Assembly (NCBI GenBank): GCA_947561395.2
Contig: OX387190.1
Span: 37,808,392 to 37,872,391, forward strand
Direction of reading: 5' to 3'
From: Buxus sempervirens
Taxonomy: Eukaryota; Streptophyta; Magnoliopsida; Buxales; Buxaceae
DNA length: 64,000 nt
Below are positions 1-9,878 of the stretch, in pieces. Positions within the stretch are counted from its first letter, which is position 1. Each line of letters opens with the position of its first letter. The translations under genes were made by a program, and so were the position numbers. A model generated the notes under the pieces. That model made no database searches. It saw only the letters and a list, made by a program, of their open reading frames with translations, and was not told the DNA's origin.

Positions 1-252
1 TCCCAGTTGCCTTTGTGCAACTAAAATAGATCACTACCTTGGGTTCTCTTTCCTAGTTGTCCATAGACGACTAAGACAGACCAGTAGACATAGGGTTTTC
101 TCTCCCAGTTGTCTTTGCGCAGCTAAAATAGATCATTTCTTTAGGTTTTCTCTCCCAATTGCCTTTGTGCAACTAAAAATGATACATTTTTATAGATTCC
201 CCCTAAGTTGTTTCCACACAGCTAAATCAAATCACAAATTTTGATCTCGATT
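1..252. repeat. 50-bp minisatellite in the retrotransposon leader
   Basis: About five head-to-tail copies of a 50-52 bp unit start near 1, 51, 103, 153 and 203. Each copy carries a TCCCAGTTG-like start, a TGCAACTAAAATAGATCA-like middle and a GGTTTTCTC-like end. Copies 1, 3 and 4 are close to each other; copies 2 and 5 are more diverged. The array may continue left of the window. Tandem repeats in untranslated regions are common in Tat/Ogre-type elements. Confidence 0.85.
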
Positions 253-404
253 GACCATGGCAAAAAAAAAAAAAAAAAAAACATAAAAATATGTATATAT
301 GATTAATTGCCAAAGAAATGCACTAACTTCTGCAAAATGATCAACAGGTATCCAAAATTGCTCCAAGAAGCCCATACAATCTTCGATCTCGCAAAAGACT
401 GGAT

Positions 405-3400
405 ATGGATGCACAAGGAAATCAGACTCCGCCAGCTCAGTACCAAGCGGAATCTAGTGAAACCCAAGTGGTTAATGACCTAACCCAAAAGGTCGAAAAC
501 ATGGCTATGGTTATTCAGTCCCTCATGGCAGAGATCAGGGATCTGAAACAAGTTCAATCAACTGTTCCGATCACTCAACAGCACCAACCACCACTCCCAC
601 CACGGGCAGAAGTGCCAGCAGTACTGCTTCCACCACAACCAGCACAACCTCTACCTATGGCACCGCCACATCCACCACCGCAAGCTGTTCCATTCCCACC
701 TCCTGTGGTAGATCTTGTCCACCCGATACAGCAGCAAGAACAATTCGCGCCTGTCCAACTGGGGCAGGATGAAGAAGACTGGTATAGAACGCAAGAAGCT
801 CAATTCGAGACCCGTCTGGCGGCCATGAAGGAAGATCTTTTAAAGCAGCTACAGCCAAACACTGTTCAAAGTGAGGCTACTCTGGAAAACCTTTGTTTTT
901 TCTCAGATATACAACTCCCTACCAAGTTCAAATGTCCTGAGTTGCACCAGTTTAATGGAACTGGTTGTCCGCTAAACCACTTAAGGTCGTATTCAGGCGA
1001 CATGTGCCAATACGCAAAAAATGAGAAAATCATGGTACAGTTCTTTCAGCGGTCTTTAACTGGGGCTGCTTATTCTTGGTTTTTGAGCTTAGACAAAGCC
1101 AAGATAAAGACTTGGAATGACCTCGCTGCGGTGTTCATTCAGCAATATCGTTTGAACAGCCAGATGGTTCAAACAAGGGCAGAGCTGCAAAGGCTAGCAA
1201 AGAAGAGTCATGAGTCAGTTCGGGACTATGCTAAAAGATGGAAAGAGCTGGCAACACTAGTCCAGCCACCACTGTTAGAGCAAGAGATGACATCTTTGTT
1301 TATAGCATCACTTGGTCAACCTTTCTTCACTCTGTTACTGGGGCAGAGTTCTACAAGTTTTAATGACTTGATTCTAACAGCTGACAGAATTGAAGATGCA
1401 GTAAGGTCAGGGAAGATAGATAGCAGTGGACAGAATGCTACTCAGAGGAGACCAATGGCAAATCAGGGTAATAGAAGCCAGGGACAAGAGCAACCAAGGA
1501 GAACTGAGGGGCAGGCAGTGAATTATGTACAGCCTACTCAACCTTATCACATTTCGCGAACAGCTCCACAGAATCAAGGGCAAGTGGCCGTACCATATCA
1601 GGGTCCACCGAGACGGACAAGAGAAGAAATGGAGGCAAGGTTTAAAAGAGTATTCACTCCACTTCCCTACACACCAGCTGAGTTATTACCCACACTACTG
1701 AAAGGAGGGTATTTGCGAATCAAGTCACCAAATCCTAGAACATTCATTGGCAAGAATTACAATCCTAATGAGAGATGTGAGTACCACTCAGGGGCACCAG
1801 GACATGACACCAACCGATGTTGGGATCTGAGGCATGATATCCAAGACTTGATTGATCAGAAACGCCTTACAGTCGATCCTCCGGCACCGCCTCCAGTAAC
1901 TCCAGCCACTGGTGTTGCAACCAACCCTTTGCCTAGTCATTCTCAAGCATCTACTAGTAAGACTGTCAATCATATAAGCACCAGTTGCAACACAATGCAA
2001 TTTGATCCATCAATTTTGATTGGACATCTCGGACAGACAGTGAGGGTTAACCTCCAAGCAGAAATTGAATGGCAAGAAGTAAATGTCATCGGAGGAAAAG
2101 ATAGAACAGAATTCCCTCCACAATTCCCTCGAGTGCATCTACACCCCAATTCAGAATCTGAGTATCTTCTCCCATCACCCATTGATGATCCCACACCATC
2201 TAGCTATATCACTCCACCAGCTTATATCCCTACCAGAGCACCACTGATCAACCTCTTCTCTCTCAGGAACCCAGTAATACCTAACCCTACCATCATCCCA
2301 GTTGAGCCAGAAAGCCTGAATCTTTCCCAACTCACCTTAGATCCCCCATCATACCACACCGCTCCACTTGCCTATACCATTGATCCCGCTTTTTATGAAC
2401 TTCCCCGCCTTTTTACTGAAACTGAAGTCAACCGGATCACCCGATCGGGTCGATATGTGAACACAGACCCTACACCTGCACCCGAGGAAGAGACAGAAGA
2501 AGATAAAAGAAAGAAGGAGAAAGGGAAGGAAGTGGCAGTCGAGCAGTCATTTACCCAAAAGAGAAAGGGACGAGCATCTGATGATGAGATCACGGAATTG
2601 TATAACAGCATACACGTGCCTGACTATGACATTGTTCAACAGTTGAACAAGGTCCCTGCACAGATCTCTATCATGCGACTACTCATGGACTCCCCAAAGC
2701 ACAAGGATGTTTTAATGAAAGTTTTATCTGATGCCCATGTGCCGGAAACAACTGCACCTGAACAGTTGGAAGCTATAGTCTCTCAGATAATGGCACCAAA
2801 GGCTATCTCCTTCTCAGATGATGATTTACCTCCTGATGGCCCTGATCATATCGAACCTCTTTACATCATGGTTAAATGCAATGACAAGGTAGTAAAAAGG
2901 GCAATGATTGACAATGGCTCCGCTTTGAACATTTGCCCAATGAGGACTTTTTATGGATTGCAGCTTGACTCTTCCTTGATCAAGCCTAGTACACATAATG
3001 TCAGAGGTTTTGATAATGCCAAAAGAGATTCTGTTGGAGAGATTGTTATGACGATCATCATAGCAGAGAAGCCGTTTACCCTAGCCTTTGAACTGATGGA
3101 TCTGAATTCCTCTTTCAACTTGTTGATTGGCCGACCTTGGCTTCATCATGCTGGGGCAGTACCCTCCACTCTTCATAGAATGATCCGATTCATTTCTGGC
3201 AATGAGTTAATCACGGTACATGCTGAGGACCACAGGGAATTTGAAAGACTAGGTGTTCCCTATGTTGATTATGAGTTGCCAACATCCTTGGCATTCCATG
3301 CTACAGAACTAGTTAATGTGATTAATATCCCAGCATATGAAAGGGGAAGAAAATTCAAGAGAAGGAAGAGAGAATGCATGTTCGGAACTGTTGAATGTGC

Positions 3401-6400
3401 CGACTGGGGACTTCGTGCAGGAGAAGGTCTGGGCCGTTACAAGCAAGGAATGAAGAAGGCCATTGAAGTGGCAGAAAAAATCACTGGATTTGGAGTTGGT
3501 TACACCCCAGGACCACATGACTGTGCAAAACTTTTTAGGCGTCAGTCAGAGTTGAGGAGGGCAAAGGCAGAAGGCAGAGAACCAGAATGGCCTATTTACT
3601 TCTATGAAGAGTTGCACAGAACATTTACTAATGACCGTTTGAAGGCACTCTGGTCCCTTGAGAATGTAGTTGCCCAAGGATGGGGTGATGACTTTCCACC
3701 TTCCCCAAAGAAAGATGAAGATAATCTGGAAGGAATAGCACAGATGTTTTGGAATGAATCAACTATCATGAATAAGCCAATTGCTGAATCCCCCACCGTG
3801 AACTTGCAGGACCCATTTGTTGACTGGTCCTCTTCAGACTTGATCAAGCTGCCAGAGCTAGGCCCAAAAGAAACATCTGCTGATGCTTTTCAACCGCTTG
3901 CTATGCCATTTGAAGCTGAAGAACCACCCACCTTTCCTGCCATAGGTCTGGACACTCTGTTCACTAATGAGAGGGATCCTGAAATGCACATTTTCATGGT
4001 TGAGAAGAATCAAGAGAAAAAGAATGATGCAACAGTTGAGGAAGAAGCTTCAGCACCAATCAAGAATTGGAGCTCCATGCCTTTTGCAGTCAGCCGGGCT
4101 GACCTTTTTAAGGGAGTTTTTGATACTTCTTCTGACATTTCTGTTGTAACTGATTCTAAATTATTCAATGAGTACCTGACTGAGTTCTACTACTTGCATG
4201 TGTCTGATAGTAATAATAAATCTGAATCCAGTAATCTTAGTATCAATCTCGATGCAAACCCGGGCAAGCCGGAACTCGAGATAGATAATGAGACAAAAGT
4301 AATTGAACAAAAAGAAGAAGAAATAACAAGCCTTGGCTTTGAAAAACCAACTGAGCAGGCAAACTTAATAACAGAAAAACATGATCAAATATTAGATGTC
4401 GAGCATGAAAAAGATCTTAATAGGTCAGATTGGAGCATAAGCTCACTGCAGAATAATGATTTAGACGTCATCTCTGATATAGACCAAGATAGGTCTTTAG
4501 AATATGAGGACGACTATGAACCATTGGAGACCCCACCTGAAATCCAATCTGCTTTGGAAAGACATGAAAGGGGTCTCCAGGCCAACATTGAGGAAACTGA
4601 ACCCATTGATATAGGTGAACCAACACAACCCAAGATAGTTCAAATTGGTAAAAAGCTGTCTCAAACATTGAAGTTGCAAATAACTGAATTTTTAAAATTA
4701 TATTCTGACGTGTTTGCTTGGTCGTACGAGGATATGCCCGGGTTAGATACGGACTTGGTTGTACATCGGTTACCCACAAAGTCTGAGGCCACTCCAATGA
4801 AACAAAAACTCAGACGCATGAAGCCAGAATGGGCCCTGAAGATCAAAGAAGAGGTTACCAAACAGTTGAATGCAGGGTTCTTGCAAGTAACGGAATATCC
4901 TGAATGGTTAGCTAACATTGTGCCAGTACCAAAGAAGGATGGAAAGGTCAGAATGTGTATTGACTATAGAGATTTGAACAAGGCAAGCCCAAAGGATGAC
5001 TTCCCATTACCCCATATTGATGTTCTAGTGGATAACACTGCAACGCATTCAATGTTTTCATTTATGGATGGATTTTCTGGTTACAACCAGATAAGGATGG
5101 CATCAGAAGATATGGAAAAGACATCCTTTATCACACACTGGGGCACGTACTGCTACCAAGTGATGCCATTCGGACTAAAGAATGCAGGTGCAACCTATCA
5201 AAGGGCAATGACTCTGTTATTTCATGACATGATACACAAAGAAATGGAGGTGTATGTGGATGACATGATAGCAAAGTCAAAAGAATCAGAAAATCATCTA
5301 ATAAACCTTGGAAAAGTCTTTGATAGGCTCAGAAAGTTCAAGCTCAGAATCAATCCAAGCAAATGTGTGTTCGGAGTTACATCTGGAAAACTACTTGGTT
5401 TTATTGTTGGAAAGCGGGGAATTGAAGTTGACCCTATCAAAGCAAAGGCAATTCTAGAAATGCCTCCACCATCAACAGAGAAGGAAGTAAGAGGGTTTCT
5501 TGGCAGGTTGCAATACATCAGTCGGTTCATTGCACAGATGACTCCCATATGTGAGCCAATATTTAAATTGCTGAGAAAAGATAACCCAGTGGTCTGGAAT
5601 GAAGATTGCCAAGAAGCTTTTGACAAAATCAAGATATATCTCATGAATCCGCCGACACTGATACCACCGGTGCCTGGGCGACCTTTGATCATGTACTTGA
5701 CAGTCTCAGAAACAGCTATAGGATGTGTTCTAGGACAACACGATGAAACAGGAAGAAAAGAACAAGCAATCTACTACTTGAGTAAGAAATTCACTAATTA
5801 TGAGTCGAAATATTCAGTGCTTGAAAAAACGTGTTGTGCCTTAGTCTGGGCAGCTCAAAAGCTTCGGCATTATTTGCTCAGTCATACAGTTCTGCTAATA
5901 TCAAATTTGGATCCGTTAAGATATATTTTTGAGAAGCCAATCTCAACTGGAAGGGTAGCAAGGTGGCAAGTCCTTTTATCTGAGTATGATATTGTCTATA
6001 CGACAAGGAAAGCGATAAAAGGACAAGCAGTAGCAGATCATTTGGCAGCACATCCTCTCCCAGATTACCAGCCACTTCTGACTCACTTCCCAGATGAAGA
6101 TGTGATGTGTACGGAGTCGACGGAAGAAATGGATGAAACTAAGTGGAGAATGTTTTTTGATGGAGCGGTAAATGTTAATGGAAAGGGAATTGGGGCAGTG
6201 TTAGTCTCCCCAGATGGTGTTCATCACCCAGTAGCAGCAAAACTTCTATTTGACTGCACCAACAATATGGCGGAATACGAAGCGTGTGCGTTGGGTTTGC
6301 GAGCAGCAATCGAAATGCACATACAAAAGTTGGAGGTATTCGGAGACTCAAGTCTTATCATTTATCAAGTAATGGGAGATTGGAGGACCAGGGATGTAAA

Positions 6401-7874
6401 ACTAGTGCCGTACCAAGAATTGATCAAAGAATTAGAGGAGCAGATTGAGAAAGTGACATTCAATTATATGCCACGAGACAATAATCAGTTCGCTGATGCC
6501 TTGGCAACTCTCGCCTCCATGGCAACTATCACAGACAATGCATTTGTGCAACCTCTAGAGATTGAAGTTCGCCATCTACCAGTTTACTGTTTTAGCATCG
6601 AGAGGAGTAAACCAGAGGATGAGCCGTGGTATGCAGACATTGAGAGGTATCTAAAGGACAGAACTTTGCCAGAAAGTGCCACGGCTGCAGAGAAGCGAAC
6701 AATACAGAGGCTCGCAGGACAGTATTTTCTCAGCGGAGGCAGAGTATATAAGAAGTCATTCAATGACTCACTGCTACTGTGTGTGAAAGAAGAAGAAGCA
6801 CGAAACTTGATCAATGAAGTGCACGGAGGTTTGTGCGGTGCACACATGAATGGCCACATGCTTGCAAGAAAGATCCTAAGGATGGGTTACTATTGGATGA
6901 CGATGGAAACAGATTGCTACACCCATGTCAGGAGATGCCACTTGTGCCAGATTTATGCAGACAACATCTATGCACCGCCAAACACACTGTACTCCATGGC
7001 GTCACCTTGGCCATTTGCAATATGGGGAATTGATATGATAGGACAGATTCATCCGAAAGCTTCTAATGGACACAGATTCATCTTGGTTGCCATTAATTAT
7101 TTTACGAAGTGGGTAGAAGCCATGTCTTTTGTGGATGTGAAGAAGTCTCATGTGTTGAAGTTCATCAGAAACAACATCGTTTGCCGTTATGGCGTGCCAG
7201 GGGCTATCATCACTGATAATGCAAAGAATTTGAACAATAAAGACATGGACAAGATGTGTGAAGATCTAAGGATCAGACATTTGAATTCTACAGCTTACCG
7301 ACCTAAGATGAATAGAGCAGTAGAGGCCGCTAACAAGAATCTGAAGAAGATACTGGAGAAAATGGCGGTTACCTACAGAGATTGGCATGAGAAGTTGCCT
7401 TATGCGCTGCACGCGTATCGAACATCAATCAGGACTTCAACTGGGGCAACTCCCTTCTCCCTTGTGTATGGAATGGAAGCTATTCTCCCTATTGAAGTAC
7501 AGATTCCTTCACTAAGAATTCTGAAGGAAGCCGAGATAAACGATATTGAATGGGAACAATCCAGATTTGACCAACTTCAGCTGTTGGATGAGAAAAGGAT
7601 AAAGGCATTATGCCATAGCCAACTCTATCAGCAGAGAGTGGCACGAGCCTATAATAAGAAAGTCAAGCCATGTCATTTCAAGGTGGGAGATCTAGTACTC
7701 AAAAGGATCTTTCCCCACCAAGAGGACAATAGAGGAAAATTCAAGCCAAATTACGAAGGACCATTCGTAGTTCATAAGGTTTTGTCCAGGGGAGCATTGA
7801 TCTTACAAGAGATGGACGGAGCCATTTTTCCTGAGCCAATAAATGCAGATGCAGTCAAGTTGTACTATGCTTGA
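405..7874 (+). CDS. Gag-Pol polyprotein of Tat-type Ty3/gypsy retrotransposon
   Basis: One frame of 2,489 codons encodes the element's structural and replication proteins. Approximate order by residue: proline/glutamine-rich N-terminus (40-120); Gag core (about 170-330); Tat-type zinc-knuckle-like Cys/His segment (about 455-485); retroviral-type aspartic protease (about 820-940); G-patch-like glycine-rich segment (about 1000-1040); low-similarity acidic spacer (about 1100-1460); reverse transcriptase with YVDD near 1615; RNase H (about 1740-1860); a second, archaeal-like RNase H starting near WRMFFDGAV (about 1910); integrase with HHCC zinc-binding N-terminus near 2140 and catalytic core from about 2205; C-terminal tail. 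The start is the first ATG of the frame, just after the leader. Ogre elements often splice out an intron between protease and polymerase; here gag and pol are in one continuous frame. It looks whole. Confidence 0.92.
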   Translation: MDAQGNQTPPAQYQAESSETQVVNDLTQKVENMAMVIQSLMAEIRDLKQVQSTVPITQQHQPPLPPRAEVPAVLLPPQPAQPLPMAPPHPPPQAVPFPPPVVDLVHPIQQQEQFAPVQLGQDEEDWYRTQEAQFETRLAAMKEDLLKQLQPNTVQSEATLENLCFFSDIQLPTKFKCPELHQFNGTGCPLNHLRSYSGDMCQYAKNEKIMVQFFQRSLTGAAYSWFLSLDKAKIKTWNDLAAVFIQQYRLNSQMVQTRAELQRLAKKSHESVRDYAKRWKELATLVQPPLLEQEMTSLFIASLGQPFFTLLLGQSSTSFNDLILTADRIEDAVRSGKIDSSGQNATQRRPMANQGNRSQGQEQPRRTEGQAVNYVQPTQPYHISRTAPQNQGQVAVPYQGPPRRTREEMEARFKRVFTPLPYTPAELLPTLLKGGYLRIKSPNPRTFIGKNYNPNERCEYHSGAPGHDTNRCWDLRHDIQDLIDQKRLTVDPPAPPPVTPATGVATNPLPSHSQASTSKTVNHISTSCNTMQFDPSILIGHLGQTVRVNLQAEIEWQEVNVIGGKDRTEFPPQFPRVHLHPNSESEYLLPSPIDDPTPSSYITPPAYIPTRAPLINLFSLRNPVIPNPTIIPVEPESLNLSQLTLDPPSYHTAPLAYTIDPAFYELPRLFTETEVNRITRSGRYVNTDPTPAPEEETEEDKRKKEKGKEVAVEQSFTQKRKGRASDDEITELYNSIHVPDYDIVQQLNKVPAQISIMRLLMDSPKHKDVLMKVLSDAHVPETTAPEQLEAIVSQIMAPKAISFSDDDLPPDGPDHIEPLYIMVKCNDKVVKRAMIDNGSALNICPMRTFYGLQLDSSLIKPSTHNVRGFDNAKRDSVGEIVMTIIIAEKPFTLAFELMDLNSSFNLLIGRPWLHHAGAVPSTLHRMIRFISGNELITVHAEDHREFERLGVPYVDYELPTSLAFHATELVNVINIPAYERGRKFKRRKRECMFGTVECADWGLRAGEGLGRYKQGMKKAIEVAEKITGFGVGYTPGPHDCAKLFRRQSELRRAKAEGREPEWPIYFYEELHRTFTNDRLKALWSLENVVAQGWGDDFPPSPKKDEDNLEGIAQMFWNESTIMNKPIAESPTVNLQDPFVDWSSSDLIKLPELGPKETSADAFQPLAMPFEAEEPPTFPAIGLDTLFTNERDPEMHIFMVEKNQEKKNDATVEEEASAPIKNWSSMPFAVSRADLFKGVFDTSSDISVVTDSKLFNEYLTEFYYLHVSDSNNKSESSNLSINLDANPGKPELEIDNETKVIEQKEEEITSLGFEKPTEQANLITEKHDQILDVEHEKDLNRSDWSISSLQNNDLDVISDIDQDRSLEYEDDYEPLETPPEIQSALERHERGLQANIEETEPIDIGEPTQPKIVQIGKKLSQTLKLQITEFLKLYSDVFAWSYEDMPGLDTDLVVHRLPTKSEATPMKQKLRRMKPEWALKIKEEVTKQLNAGFLQVTEYPEWLANIVPVPKKDGKVRMCIDYRDLNKASPKDDFPLPHIDVLVDNTATHSMFSFMDGFSGYNQIRMASEDMEKTSFITHWGTYCYQVMPFGLKNAGATYQRAMTLLFHDMIHKEMEVYVDDMIAKSKESENHLINLGKVFDRLRKFKLRINPSKCVFGVTSGKLLGFIVGKRGIEVDPIKAKAILEMPPPSTEKEVRGFLGRLQYISRFIAQMTPICEPIFKLLRKDNPVVWNEDCQEAFDKIKIYLMNPPTLIPPVPGRPLIMYLTVSETAIGCVLGQHDETGRKEQAIYYLSKKFTNYESKYSVLEKTCCALVWAAQKLRHYLLSHTVLLISNLDPLRYIFEKPISTGRVARWQVLLSEYDIVYTTRKAIKGQAVADHLAAHPLPDYQPLLTHFPDEDVMCTESTEEMDETKWRMFFDGAVNVNGKGIGAVLVSPDGVHHPVAAKLLFDCTNNMAEYEACALGLRAAIEMHIQKLEVFGDSSLIIYQVMGDWRTRDVKLVPYQELIKELEEQIEKVTFNYMPRDNNQFADALATLASMATITDNAFVQPLEIEVRHLPVYCFSIERSKPEDEPWYADIERYLKDRTLPESATAAEKRTIQRLAGQYFLSGGRVYKKSFNDSLLLCVKEEEARNLINEVHGGLCGAHMNGHMLARKILRMGYYWMTMETDCYTHVRRCHLCQIYADNIYAPPNTLYSMASPWPFAIWGIDMIGQIHPKASNGHRFILVAINYFTKWVEAMSFVDVKKSHVLKFIRNNIVCRYGVPGAIITDNAKNLNNKDMDKMCEDLRIRHLNSTAYRPKMNRAVEAANKNLKKILEKMAVTYRDWHEKLPYALHAYRTSIRTSTGATPFSLVYGMEAILPIEVQIPSLRILKEAEINDIEWEQSRFDQLQLLDEKRIKALCHSQLYQQRVARAYNKKVKPCHFKVGDLVLKRIFPHQEDNRGKFKPNYEGPFVVHKVLSRGALILQEMDGAIFPEPINADAVKLYYA

Positions 7875-9878
7875 GATCATTCTAATTGAGAAATGAAGAG
7901 AGGCCATCTTTGACCTTTCCTTTAAATAGTAAATCCCTCCAATAAAACCCTAAAATTCTTTCACCCTAGTGAACCCCTTTTGAGCCTTAAATAAAGTTTC
8001 TTTCAACCCTGCACATGTGATCTACTCAGTAAACTGGGGCATTTCAAAAAAAAAAAAAAAAAAGTTAGACCGAGGCAAAGTTTGCCTAGCAAAAGCAAAA
8101 CTGGGGCAAACATTGCCCAATAAAAAAAAAAAAAGGATGTAAGCCCCCAAAAGTAATAAAAGGGTAGATTACTGTTGAGAACCCAATTAATCAAGCCTTT
8201 TGAGCCATCTACTTTCTTTTCATAACTTGAAACCCTGCCTATGTTTCGTCCTATTCTCAAGACCTCTCAGATCCCAAAAAGAATGATCTCAGCAAACTTC
8301 GGGTCTACACTTGTTGGTGATGACGGAACCCATGGCACTCAAAGAAACTAGACATGGCAAAAAAAAAAAAAAAGGGTCGAAAAGAGCAAAAAGGAATAGA
8401 ATTCTACTGAAAGAACAGCACAATGAGAACAAAGCAGAGCAGTAAATGAGTTTGACAAAGCCAAAATGGATTGAATAGAAGCTGAAGGGTTCGGACTAGC
8501 GGAATGTGTCTGAGTCAAAGCTTCACTGGCCCGTGATGACAATGATACTGAAAATGCCAAGTATACCAAGTCCCGTTTGGCCCTTGGGACCGATCTTTTA
8601 AGACTGAAAGCACGTGCACATACAGACACGTTTGCAATGCTTTGTTTACTTCAGCTTATACTTTTTTTGAACTTATTGTGCTATTAGCCTCAGTTGACAG
8701 GTTCATAACCCCAATGAAGGCCGCCCACTTCTGCAGTGGACCATGCTAAAAAAAATTAATAATAATAATAATAAAAAATAATAATAAAAATATATTTTTT
8801 TTACTTCCTAATAAACAATGATTAATTGATCTTCTTTTTCTCAGGAGCAAATAGGCAAAGGGAAAGAGAAGCAAACAAGGGGAATCCGCCACAAAGAAGA
8901 TGAGTACACTCAAAAGGACACACAAGCTTCTCATCCAAGACCCCACCAGAGAATGCCGAAAAAAAAAGCAAGAGAGGTGACACCTTCCTCTACAAATGCC
9001 CAGTGGAGTTTCCTCGTCGAGAAGAGGTGATTACCCAACAGAAGAAGAGTACCAATTGAAGGGAGAGACATTGTCAGAACATGAGAACCTCAGATAGGCG
9101 AAATAACAGCGCCATTCTACATAGAGACACACTGGATGAAACAGGATGACAGATGAGAAGGTTCTCATAAAATTCTCAAAAGAATTTTCCTTTAAAAGGG
9201 AGTTTTACAAATCCCAGTGGAGAATCATCAAGAACAATAAAGCTCAGGCAAGCTCAAGACCAAGAGGAGAAGACATGTTTTGAAGATTTAAAGGGCAGAG
9301 AAGGCCCTCATGTAATTTTCATTTTCCCACTTTTGTATCATAGGATTTGAACCAGGATTCGGATTTCCTCGGTGTGCTGGGCAGCAGTGACTCTTAGCCA
9401 AATAGAGTTAGGGGTAGTGCACCTACATGGGGGATAAAGAATTTCAAACTTAAAAAAAAAAAAAAAGTAATAATAATAATAAAACAAAATAATAAAAAAT
9501 AATAATAAAAAAAAGTGAATAAATCTGAAAAGATAAAAGAAGAAGTCAAAAGTCAATGGAATAAACAAGAAGAAAAGAGCATTGTTGAAGCACTTTTGCA
9601 TCAACGCCGAAACAAGTCGGTGAGTCTAAGTCCAATCCATCATTTTCAACTTAAACTAAAAAAGGGGAACAATTCCAAACGCCCAATGGCAAGGAAATTC
9701 CCCAGAACTTAGAAGTGAGCTAAAGCAACACAGAGCTTGCACCGGCGCTTCCACATCTTTGAAAACATTAAAGGACTTGACTCGTCGGTTATGTCGACAG
9801 AAATGCAAAATGCAAAAATAGGGTTCTTTTTATTCTTTGTCATTCATCACCTTGGTGACTCTGACAAAGAGGGGCAGC
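7875..9878 (+). other. 3' untranslated region of the Tat element
   Basis: About 2 kb lies between the polyprotein stop and the 3' LTR. It contains several A-runs (near 8047, 8128, 8357, 9452), AT-rich simple sequence (8750-8800, 9465-9515) and a repeated CTGGGGCA motif (near 8034 and 8101). No credible coding frame is seen. A long 3' UTR is usual for Tat/Ogre elements. Confidence 0.75.
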
